In this document: piece after piece, positions 1 to 7,479 of the stretch
How positions within the stretch are numbered: position 1 is the first letter of the stretch
How the letters are laid out: the number at the start of each line of letters is the position of its first letter
NCBI GenBank assembly: GCA_002690655.1
Contig: NZFL01000031.1
Location: 81,294-117,414, forward strand
Length of the DNA: 36,121 nt
Reading direction: 5' to 3'
Origin: Pedosphaera sp.
GTDB lineage: Bacteria; Verrucomicrobiota; Verrucomicrobiia; Limisphaerales; AAA164-E04
The notes under the pieces: model-generated
Database searches by the model: none
The model's input: the letters and a program-made list of their open reading frames with translations, nothing else
Told to the model about the DNA's origin: nothing
Made by a program: the position numbers and the translations under genes

Positions 1-1004
1 ACGCCGGCCATGCCATTTTCTTCATTCGTCCACAGAACAACACGTATGGTGCGTCGTGGAAGTAAGCCCGCTTTGAGAATCAGTCGCGCCGCTTCCCACA
101 TTGCGAGGCAGCCTCCGCCATCATCCATGGCACCTTGCCCCACATCCCATGAGTCGATATGACCACTGATGAGCACGATTTCTTCGGGAGATTCAAGGCC
201 AGGGATTTCAGCCACGACATTGCGTGAAAGGCTGGGTTCCATGTTTTGGGCTTCCATGTGAAGCTCAAGCTTCAAAAAATCCCCACGTTCCTGCATGCGT
301 TCAAGAAGCATGGCATCTTCCAAGGTAATCGCCGCATGAGGAATACGAGGCACAGCATCATCATATACCATCATGCCCGTGTGAGGAGTCTGCATGGAAA
401 AAGGGCCGACCGATCGAATCAAACTTGCAACTGCACCAGCCTTCGCCGCTTCAATGGCACCGCGTACCCGAAAGACGACGGTGGCTCCGTAATCCGTGAA
501 AGGCGCGTTGAACAACACAATCTTCCCCTTGGCCTGCACCTGGTTCGCTTTTAACTCTTCAAAACTTTGAACGACCAAAACCTCCGCTACGATACCATCA
601 GGCCCAGTCCCGACACTTCCTCCAAGCCCAAGCATTCGACATGATTTTTCCACTGGGCTTGTGATCGATAGCGATTCTTTTCCCCGCACCCATCGAGGAA
701 CCATCACAGGCTCGCCTCTTACTTTGGAGAACCCATCCTTTTTCATTTCTTCCAAGGCCCAATCAATTGCCTGCTCCAATGTCGCAGACCCGCTGAAGCG
801 CGGACCAAACCGATCGCACATCTCAGCAAGTCGTTCAAACCCATGATCACTGTTCAAGGCTTTTTGGATCAAAGCTTCCGCGCTGTCACGATAGGTCGAC
901 GCAAGATGATCGGGAGTAAAGCGCTCCTCTGCGAAACAGGCAAAACTGATAAAAGATACCAGCGCCCTCAGAGACAAAGCGCGGAGGTAGATTGTAGGTC
1001 TCAT
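1..1004 (-). CDS. M28-family zinc metallopeptidase, carboxypeptidase Q-like (C-terminus beyond window)
   Basis: This frame is open from the ATG at 1004 down to the left edge, so about 334 N-terminal residues are present and the C-terminus is missing only because the window ends. The protein starts with a hydrophobic export signal ending near CFAEE. A protease-associated-like insert covers roughly residues 125-240. The M28 metal-binding core follows: GHIDSWD supplies a His and Asp, then DDGGG the bridging Asp, then the NEENG motif the catalytic and metal-binding Glu pair. This order matches the plasma glutamate carboxypeptidase (CPQ) branch of M28. The likely role is exported exopeptidase or dipeptidase activity. 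No Shine-Dalgarno sequence precedes the start. Family assignment is strong; substrate is unknown. Confidence 0.88.
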   Translation of the reverse strand, partial: MRPTIYLRALSLRALVSFISFACFAEERFTPDHLASTYRDSAEALIQKALNSDHGFERLAEMCDRFGPRFSGSATLEQAIDWALEEMKKDGFSKVRGEPVMVPRWVRGKESLSITSPVEKSCRMLGLGGSVGTGPDGIVAEVLVVQSFEELKANQVQAKGKIVLFNAPFTDYGATVVFRVRGAIEAAKAGAVASLIRSVGPFSMQTPHTGMMVYDDAVPRIPHAAITLEDAMLLERMQERGDFLKLELHMEAQNMEPSLSRNVVAEIPGLESPEEIVLISGHIDSWDVGQGAMDDGGGCLAMWEAARLILKAGLLPRRTIRVVLWTNEENGMAG

Positions 1005-1447
1005 GAGTTCAGTCTAAAGGAAAGCAATGAACCATTGCAAATACTTGAAGATCTAAAGCGTGATCATCTCCCCACTGGGAATGCCTCTACTCTTGTCATT
1101 AGCAACACATTTAAACTTTAGGCCAGATAGACAAATCTTATTTTCACTAGATGCATTGATCAATGCTTACAGCGCGCACCATGGTTCGCAAAGGCTGAAT
1201 GAGCAGCCCTGCTGCCAAACCTCAGACTGCCTGCAGGTCAAATCAAAAAACTGGGGGTGATTTTCCAAGCAAATACTTGAAGCCCAAACCAGCCTGGCTA
1301 AAGGCTATCCTGCTGATTAGTTCAATACCGGTTTACAAAGAGAAAGCGTATTTTGAATACGAGGTAAACTCATCTGTGAACGAAAATTGATGATAGACAA
1401 TCCATAAATATTCTAAACTCTGGGCCAGCCAAGCATCCGGTAGTAAG
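1005..1447. other. Intergenic region, no convincing gene
   Basis: This 443-base gap lies between the M28 peptidase start and the end of the next minus-strand gene. Short open frames exist on the plus strand but show no recognisable domain and no start signal. The only structure I see is a perfect 14-base direct repeat, GCAAATACTTGAAG, at 1037-1050 and 1269-1282. The region must hold the promoter of the M28 gene, but I could not identify it with confidence. Confidence 0.5.
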
Positions 1448-2749
1448 CTAGCTCAGATCCATCAAATGCTTTTTCAAAAAGCTCCAGGCGGTTTCTTGCA
1501 TTTGGCGATTAAAGATATGTCCTGTGTCGTATTCCTGAATATAGAGTCGATCATCGAATCCACCTTTGGAGAAAGATTGATTGATTTGCTTGTAGGCTGC
1601 GTTGACTCCTTCTTTATTGAAGAAGTTATCCTTACCCCCACCTAACACCATCAGAGCACCAGGCATGGACAAAGCTGCTAGATCCGAAAAATCCATGTAA
1701 CGTGACATACCCGGAATAAGTATGGAATAACCCATGGTGAACTTGATATTGTTTTTTAGTTGGTATGGCATGGAGGTCATCCAGCAGGCGTTCACGGTCG
1801 CCTTGATGCGATCATCCAATGCAGATAGCATCATGGCACGCATACCTCCAGTCGAAAACCCAACACAACCAATACGGCTACGATCGACTTCAGGGCGACT
1901 CCAGAGATAATCCACCGTACGAATATCATCCCAGGCGGCTATCCCTGCCCAGGTTGTGCCCGCTGCCAGCAAGGTGCGATCCAGCAAGTGTTCGTAGGTG
2001 GACGCACGTATATTGAATGAATTGACTTGATCGGGTGCCAGATCGTCAGGACGATCCCACCATGCATCTGGATCCCCATCCATCATGTAACGTCGATTAC
2101 CCCAGTAAAGCATATCGATAACGACCACCAGATAACCCTGACGCGCCAGATCCGCACCAAGCGATTGGCCTTCGTAATAGCGTTGCCTGTATTCGGTAAG
2201 GATCGTGTGCTCATCAGGCAGTTTGACTAACTTTTCCTTTCCCCACATGTAAAAACCACCGTGGTCATGCATTAAAATGACAGCTGGCGTTCCTCGTTTG
2301 GCGGCACTTTTAGGAACGAGCACGTAAGCGGGAACTCGAGTATCCTTGGTAGTGCTGAATATGATTTCTTCAATCATGAAATCTCCAGCATCGGTTTCTT
2401 TGAGTTTGGTAGGCTTGGGGGGCCATTGCACTGGAGTATGATGCAGCAGGTCGACGAGTCGATTTCTCGTAACATGCTTCCAGGTTTTTAAATCTGTGTA
2501 GTTGTCACGGGTGAAGGAGTAAGGAAAGTAAGCTCTTTTAGCCTGGTTTTGGATCAATGGCCACATGGACCCTACATCGGAATTGTAGATGGGGCGATTT
2601 GATGAAGTGGGAACAGGGACAGTGAAGGGATTGCTCGCCGTTTGCGCATTCAAATCAGGCCCAACGGCAGCTGATCCGAGTAGTGCCCCAAGTTGAGCCA
2701 TAAAGGTTCTTCGATTGGGGGAGTTCTCAGATCTGGGATTTGTATTCAT
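1448..2749 (-). CDS. Tat-exported alpha/beta hydrolase (Abhydrolase_7 / acetyl xylan esterase-like)
   Basis: This is a 433-residue protein from the ATG at 2749; an in-frame GTG at 2764 would add five residues. The N-terminus carries a twin-arginine signal (NRRTFMAQLGALLGSAA), so export through Tat is likely. The hydrolase core begins near residue 120. HDHGG forms the oxyanion-hole region, and GFSTGG holds the nucleophile Ser at about residue 299. GGGKD supplies the probable acid and DTGHIF the catalytic His. Length and layout fit the Abhydrolase_7/dienelactone-hydrolase-like exported esterases that are abundant in Planctomycetes and Verrucomicrobia. The likely role is ester removal from plant or algal polysaccharides, inferred from family only. 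It lies on the same strand as the M28 gene but 443 bases away, so it is probably a separate transcript. Confidence 0.82.
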   Translation of the reverse strand: MNTNPRSENSPNRRTFMAQLGALLGSAAVGPDLNAQTASNPFTVPVPTSSNRPIYNSDVGSMWPLIQNQAKRAYFPYSFTRDNYTDLKTWKHVTRNRLVDLLHHTPVQWPPKPTKLKETDAGDFMIEEIIFSTTKDTRVPAYVLVPKSAAKRGTPAVILMHDHGGFYMWGKEKLVKLPDEHTILTEYRQRYYEGQSLGADLARQGYLVVVIDMLYWGNRRYMMDGDPDAWWDRPDDLAPDQVNSFNIRASTYEHLLDRTLLAAGTTWAGIAAWDDIRTVDYLWSRPEVDRSRIGCVGFSTGGMRAMMLSALDDRIKATVNACWMTSMPYQLKNNIKFTMGYSILIPGMSRYMDFSDLAALSMPGALMVLGGGKDNFFNKEGVNAAYKQINQSFSKGGFDDRLYIQEYDTGHIFNRQMQETAWSFLKKHLMDLS

Positions 2750-2832
2750 AGGATGAGATGACACTGTAACAATAGATTTTCAGGCATGTAGACCAGAAAT
2801 TGACGCGCAAGACATTCGAGAGAAGAGCGCAA

Positions 2833-3000
2833 TCAAATGCGATTCATATAGTAGATAAAAAACCCTACCAACCCGGAAACCAGAATCCCAACGGCCAAAG
2901 CCCATCTCAGGAACTGGGCATGGCGTTGACGATTGCTTCGCCCCATTCCTGGAAGAAGGTAATACCGATGCTCCTCTTTATTTTTTTTTGAACCAAACAT
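2833..3000 (-). CDS. Small single-pass membrane protein, function unknown
   Basis: From the ATG at 3000 this encodes 55 residues. A basic and polar N-terminus (FGSKKNKEEHRYYLLPGMGR) is followed by one hydrophobic helix (about residues 32-50) ending in YYMNRI. The frame is open further upstream to an ATG at 3057, which would add CPNAQRCRPDC, a short cysteine cluster; I prefer the shorter form because the basic-then-helix layout begins at MFGSKK. No ribosome binding site supports either start. It lies between the hydrolase and the PhoD-like gene on the same strand. Verrucomicrobial genomes carry many such short basic membrane proteins, but I do not recognise a named family. Confidence 0.5.
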   Translation of the reverse strand: MFGSKKNKEEHRYYLLPGMGRSNRQRHAQFLRWALAVGILVSGLVGFFIYYMNRI

Positions 3001-3139
3001 GGTCGTGATATCACAGTCGGGTCGACACCGCTGAGCGTTTGGACATTTAAAGGTCATCCAGTATGCGAGTCAATGCATTGAGCATTGAGGCTCCAGACCA
3101 GACGGTAGAAAAGCAAGTTGAACGGGCTCAATCCTCATA

Positions 3140-4780
3140 CTAGAAGCGTAATTCGCTAAGCTTGACTGTCCGCTGATAGATGGGTTCATCATCGACGGTT
3201 TGAATGTGATAAGTGAGCGCAGGATCTTTGGAGGTGGTATCAAAGCTCAATATGCCAAAGGACCGTTTGGCATTGTAACCGAAAAGACTTTTTTCCATCA
3301 CCTTGTGAACGTGTATGTTTGTTAACCGGGAGGACATGAACTCATATAATGGATAAGCATCCGGTCTCTCTATTTTCCATATGTCAGAGCGGTGACGATC
3401 AGCAGCAATCAACGCCACTCCTTCAATCCGGTTTTGTTGAAGAAATGAAAAGATCTCTTCCCTTTCTTCTGGATAACCATCCCATGGATCACGACTGCGA
3501 GGTTTGACTCCAGAGGCAAAAGGAACCGATGAAGCAATAATCTTGAAAATACCCTTGGAATTACGAAGGGTTTGATACAACCAATTTTTCTGAGGAATTC
3601 CCAGCATGCTGCGGCCCTCGTCGACTTTTGGGTTGGTTCGGTAATAACGACAATCCAGCATGATGAAATGGACGTCACCTACGTAAAAATCATGATAGCA
3701 GCCCGGGGCTTCTACTCCACTCCCGTAAGCATGATTGTTCCAATTCTCTTGAAAGGTCTTGAGGACCGTACGCTTCCAAGCCGGACTATCAGTATCGTCT
3801 CCATACCAACAATCATTATCACCAAAATCGTGATCGTCCCAAATGGATGCAATTGAGACTGAGGACGCTAATGCTCGGTAAGGAACGGAAGATTGACGGC
3901 GATAGTAGCAATAACGCTGGATGGCCCGCTTTTCGGGCTGGTCTACATAAATATTATCGCCCAATTGGAGAAAGGCGACTGGTTGGTGACTTTTGATGGT
4001 TGTGAAGACACGTTCAAATTCCGGGGTGTAAGCCGCCCCACCACCAAATGCTACTTTAAAAATGGCGGATCGATTCTGTTTGGGGAAAGTCCGAAACTGA
4101 AACACATCCGAAGTCTTTTCCCCATCCAGAATAAGTCGATATCGGTAGGTTTGGTTCGCTTTAAGCTTTCCCACCTGAACCGTGGCCGTGAAATCATCGT
4201 CGACCTTGGTCAAGACTGCTTCTGAGAGCATCGTTTTGGAACGTCGGCCCTGCTGGACGGGATACAACTCCACGGCAAAAGAAGCTTGCCGTTCCGTTCG
4301 AACCCAGAAACTGGCGGAACGATCCGTTACCGCCCCCAGAATAGGCCCATGGACCCATAGTTTGTTTTTTTCATTTTTTAAGGCTTTAAATGCAGATAAG
4401 CTATGAAGTGGCTCAAGCATCTCACGCGGACCTGCAGTAAAACGCTCAAAAGGTAATCCCGCACCCAAAGCACGCGTTACGAAAGTCATCGCCTGCTCAC
4501 CTTCTCCATTTTTTGCATGAGCCACAGCCAAACCAAAAAGAGCTTCCTGACGATTTGGGTCATCGACCAACCGCTTCTGATAGAGCTTGATGGCCTCATC
4601 CGTTTTCCCGTCATAGATCAAAACCATCTCATCACGCCCCTCTTTGTTAGCCCAGTCATTTGGGGTTTGGGCAGATAACAAAATCCCGACACCTGACAGA
4701 AAGCACATTGCAATCAGACTTAGGTTCAAGGTTAAGCGGGGCCATTGAAGATTGTTAATGATGGATCCAACTTTGTGCAT
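3140..4780 (-). CDS. PhoD-like metallophosphatase with N-terminal TPR-like region
   Basis: The 546-residue product has a signal or anchor helix at about residues 16-37. A TPR-like helical stretch (about 48-110: DGKTDEAIKLYQKRLVDDPN, then EALFGLAVAHAKNGEGEQA) and a Fe3/FnIII-like N-domain (about 143-235) follow. The PhoD catalytic core comes next. Metal ligands are visible in LGDNIY (273-278), WDDHDFGDND (314-323) and ADRHRSDIW (460-468), typical of PhoD/PhoX-like phosphatases and phospholipase D-like alkaline phosphatases. It probably hydrolyses phosphomono- or diesters outside the cytoplasm. An AAGGA sequence lies seven bases before the ATG, one of the few good ribosome binding sites in the window. 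The repeat front end is an unusual addition to the family. Confidence 0.85.
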   Translation of the reverse strand: MHKVGSIINNLQWPRLTLNLSLIAMCFLSGVGILLSAQTPNDWANKEGRDEMVLIYDGKTDEAIKLYQKRLVDDPNRQEALFGLAVAHAKNGEGEQAMTFVTRALGAGLPFERFTAGPREMLEPLHSLSAFKALKNEKNKLWVHGPILGAVTDRSASFWVRTERQASFAVELYPVQQGRRSKTMLSEAVLTKVDDDFTATVQVGKLKANQTYRYRLILDGEKTSDVFQFRTFPKQNRSAIFKVAFGGGAAYTPEFERVFTTIKSHQPVAFLQLGDNIYVDQPEKRAIQRYCYYRRQSSVPYRALASSVSIASIWDDHDFGDNDCWYGDDTDSPAWKRTVLKTFQENWNNHAYGSGVEAPGCYHDFYVGDVHFIMLDCRYYRTNPKVDEGRSMLGIPQKNWLYQTLRNSKGIFKIIASSVPFASGVKPRSRDPWDGYPEEREEIFSFLQQNRIEGVALIAADRHRSDIWKIERPDAYPLYEFMSSRLTNIHVHKVMEKSLFGYNAKRSFGILSFDTTSKDPALTYHIQTVDDEPIYQRTVKLSELRF

Positions 4781-5210
4781 GGGTCTATCCTTAGCCTTAG
4801 CGCCTCAGGAAAACAATCCTCGATTTAAAACCAAGCCTGTTTTTTCATTCTTAAAACTTCATCTCGGATATGTAATTCAATGCCGCATTGTCATGATGTT
4901 CATATGTCTTTTGCATTTTTGACATTTTTTCAAAAGGATGCCCTGGTTATGGATTTGATAAAATTCAACTGGTGAATGAAGCGGAATTACTCCCTCGGTT
5001 TATCAGGTTTCTGAAATTCCAGATTCGCTGGAAATGATAGTGAACAAACTGATTTCCTCTGAGTGGATCGCAACACTGACATTAAAGGACTGATCAGCAA
5101 GGAGTGTTCCCATCCGAATTACGACTCAGCGTGGGTAATCAATGTTTACTTTTATCTAAGTTGCGCGTACTTGAGCGGCGTATGAAACTTCGCGGGAACT
5201 GTTGGACACT
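4781..5210. other. Intergenic region, possible decayed coding remnant
   Basis: The 430 bases between the PhoD-like gene and the tryptophan-rich protein contain no intact gene. On the plus strand around 5030-5135 a frame reads NKLISSEWIATLTLKD, a stop, then SARSVPIRITTQRG, which could be an eroded gene, but there is no recognisable domain. The promoter of the PhoD-like gene should lie in the first part; no clear -35/-10 pair is apparent. Confidence 0.35.
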
Positions 5211-6452
5211 TCATTTTTGTTCGGCCTGTTTAATGTTATTCATCCGACCTTGCGGGGTAGATTGAATATTGGCTGGGATCTGGTCAAGAGGTGCAGGACC
5301 TTGCAATGAGGGTGATTGAGTCCATAAACGCTTTTGATATGCGGCTCTACCTGCATTGGGAGAGGAAACATTGGAGTCATGATTGGCTTGATATGCGGCG
5401 GACACTTTTTGGTCGTCCGTTTGATTTCGGAATGCCGCTTGCATCCATGGAAGGAGTCTGTTCGCAGGAATTCCATGGTTGCCAATCCGTTGATCCTTAC
5501 CACGCGCAAATCTGTCGGCAGGCTTAGAATATTGAAATACCAGACGCGCCTTTTCGGCATTCAGAATTTTAGCATCCAGTGATGTTTCGAGCAGATGTTT
5601 CTTGGGGAGGAAAACGAAATACTTTTCACTTAAGGGAATCGAAAAAACAGCGGAATTGGGTTTTAAGTTTTCTTCGTTGGGACTTGCTGGCTGAGGATTC
5701 TTTTGAATCGGGGGTAAAGGAGCCCAACCACAATATTCACTCGCATTGCGCCAAGCGACCCAGGCAGTGCTCCAGCTTCCCTCCGGCTTCCATGCCCAGC
5801 CCTTTGATGTATGAAACCAGCGACCATAACGAAATGGATAGCCTCCCCAGTGATAATCTGAATGCCAGAGCCACCCAAGCTTTGTGTAGGTCCATTTACC
5901 TTTATTCAGAAAAGGGCGCCATTGAGGGTTCTTCTGACTCTCCTGAGGAATCCAACATGTTCCAAATTTGGAGTGCCTGAACCAGCGGCCGTGTGGATTT
6001 AACGCATTGTAAAAAAGATGGAACTGCGTTTGTGGAATATCGGATGTGACGCATTCATATTTCCCTACCAATCCTACCTGATCAAATGGAAGTTCATTGT
6101 CATTGGCGGAATTGTTGGACTGGACTGGCGGCGGCGGCGTAATCTCGGCTAAGAATGTCTTTTGCTTCTTGGGATTCCGTAAACCCGAAACCGAGGTATT
6201 CGCTGCATCGGTCGTGACTTTGTCTCTGTAGCGCCTATCCAATTTATTTTCCGACTGCTTTTCGTATTTGTTTTTTTGTGCAACCGGATGCTCATCTGCA
6301 TGATTGGAACTGGAAACCAGCAAAGCAGATTTCGTTTCCTCCTTGAATAACTCAAGCTGATTGAGATGTTGAGTAAGGACATCTGCAATGATGAGACCTA
6401 CCAGAAACAGGCTTCCCGCCAATATCAAGGTACGTTCAGATTGTTGTTTCAT
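5211..6452 (-). CDS. Membrane-anchored tryptophan-rich protein, DUF6600-like
   Basis: From the ATG at 6452 this gives 413 residues; an upstream in-frame start at 6518 would add a cysteine-rich leader with no clear function. A single membrane helix (about residues 8-25) is followed by a charged, low-complexity spacer with a PPPP run. Then at about 148-248 comes a tryptophan/glycine repeat region: HGRWFRHSKFGTCWIP, GKWTYTKLGWLW, YGRWFHTSKGWAWKP, WSTAWVAWRNASEYCGWAP. This pattern resembles DUF6600, where WVxWR and GWAPLPP motifs close the domain. The C-terminal 165 residues are polar and rich in Asn, Gln and Ala. It probably sits in the periplasm, anchored in the inner membrane. No enzyme motif is visible; a structural or envelope role is only a guess. 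Confidence 0.65.
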   Translation of the reverse strand: MKQQSERTLILAGSLFLVGLIIADVLTQHLNQLELFKEETKSALLVSSSNHADEHPVAQKNKYEKQSENKLDRRYRDKVTTDAANTSVSGLRNPKKQKTFLAEITPPPPVQSNNSANDNELPFDQVGLVGKYECVTSDIPQTQFHLFYNALNPHGRWFRHSKFGTCWIPQESQKNPQWRPFLNKGKWTYTKLGWLWHSDYHWGGYPFRYGRWFHTSKGWAWKPEGSWSTAWVAWRNASEYCGWAPLPPIQKNPQPASPNEENLKPNSAVFSIPLSEKYFVFLPKKHLLETSLDAKILNAEKARLVFQYSKPADRFARGKDQRIGNHGIPANRLLPWMQAAFRNQTDDQKVSAAYQANHDSNVSSPNAGRAAYQKRLWTQSPSLQGPAPLDQIPANIQSTPQGRMNNIKQAEQK

Positions 6453-6637
6453 GACATTTTTGTTGCAGGATGCAAGAGACCATCTGCATCCTCTTAAAAA
6501 AAGCAAGTTGCACGCCAACTAAGCGTTAAAATTTACCATACGGGAAGGCTGATGAGACACCACACACTAACATTCAAAGATGCGGGCGTAAGATCAACTT
6601 GCGACCTCGGGCAATATTCAACTACATTTCCAGGATC

Positions 6638-7417
6638 ATGCATTTATCATTCCTGCTAAAGTTCACCATCTCGCTTCCAAGACTAGATGTTACGCTTGTG
6701 ACAGCAGGACTCGCGCTTTTGGTCTCCGCACAAGCGGAACACTCGAATTCAGAAACCGAGGTTCGCCCTGAAAATTTCGTGGTTATTGACCAACATATCC
6801 CGGGAATCAAGATCCAGTTACGCTACAGCACGGCATCCAATTTCACAGGTAACGTGGTCACCGGATACGAGAAAGGCAATTGTTGGATCACAAAAGAGGC
6901 GGCCACTGCCCTGAGCAAAGTGCAAAAGGAGGTTCAACAGATGAACTTGTCTTTACTCGTCTTTGATGCCTTTCGTCCCCAACGGGCTGTGGATTCATTT
7001 GTGGAATGGGCCAAGGAATCCGGCACGTCAAAACAGGAAAAAGATCAATATTTTCCAAATCTGAAAAAGTCCGAGCTCTTCCCGAAAGGCTACATTGCTG
7101 ATAAATCAGGACATACCCGAGGAAGTACCATCGATCTGACCCTTTGCGAGGTCAATGAAAAGGGAGAACTGTCGCCACTTGATATGGGAACACCTTTCGA
7201 TTTCTTCGGGGAAGAAGCAGGAACAGAGTTCAAAGGAATCCCTGCCCAGCAACGAGCCAATCGCCTGCTGTTGAAAATGTTGATGGAGAAGCACGGATTC
7301 AGGAATTATCCGGTCGAATGGTGGCACTTCACTTTGAAAAACGAGCCGTATCCCGATGCTTACTTCGATTTCCCCATATCAGACAATGATACGCCAAATG
7401 AAATCAATGGCTTTTAG
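6638..7417 (+). CDS. Exported D-Ala-D-Ala dipeptidase (VanX/DdpX family)
   Basis: From the ATG at 6638 the product is 259 residues with an N-terminal hydrophobic export signal ending near SAQAEH; a TTG at 6599 would add 13 residues in front and weaken the signal, so I prefer the ATG. The zinc site of the M15D family is intact: SGHTRGSTID gives His159 and Asp166, and EWWHF gives Glu227 and His230. The conserved substrate arginine appears in DAFRPQ (Arg113). VanX-type enzymes cleave D-Ala-D-Ala. Here there is no vanHA ligase or sensor nearby, so the likely role is peptidoglycan fragment recycling or turnover outside the cytoplasm, not glycopeptide resistance. It is divergent from the tryptophan-rich gene and convergent with metG. 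Confidence 0.88.
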   Translation: MHLSFLLKFTISLPRLDVTLVTAGLALLVSAQAEHSNSETEVRPENFVVIDQHIPGIKIQLRYSTASNFTGNVVTGYEKGNCWITKEAATALSKVQKEVQQMNLSLLVFDAFRPQRAVDSFVEWAKESGTSKQEKDQYFPNLKKSELFPKGYIADKSGHTRGSTIDLTLCEVNEKGELSPLDMGTPFDFFGEEAGTEFKGIPAQQRANRLLLKMLMEKHGFRNYPVEWWHFTLKNEPYPDAYFDFPISDNDTPNEINGF

Positions 7418-7479
7418 GACCAGGAGCCGCTTGAAACCAGAAAGTGCTTCTATCATGGCGCTCGCATGCGATATTGAAG

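Noticed and set aside
246-1390. Several plus-strand open frames at the left edge
   Set aside because: Those up to about 1000 are antisense to the M28 peptidase, whose frame carries clear zinc motifs; the others lie in the gap with no domain or start signal.
5030-5135. Possible decayed gene in the 4781-5210 gap
   Set aside because: The readable pieces are short, interrupted by stops and resemble no family I recognise.
6638-7417. Vancomycin-resistance gene
   Set aside because: The VanX fold is clear, but there is an export signal and no vanH, vanA, vanR or vanS gene nearby.
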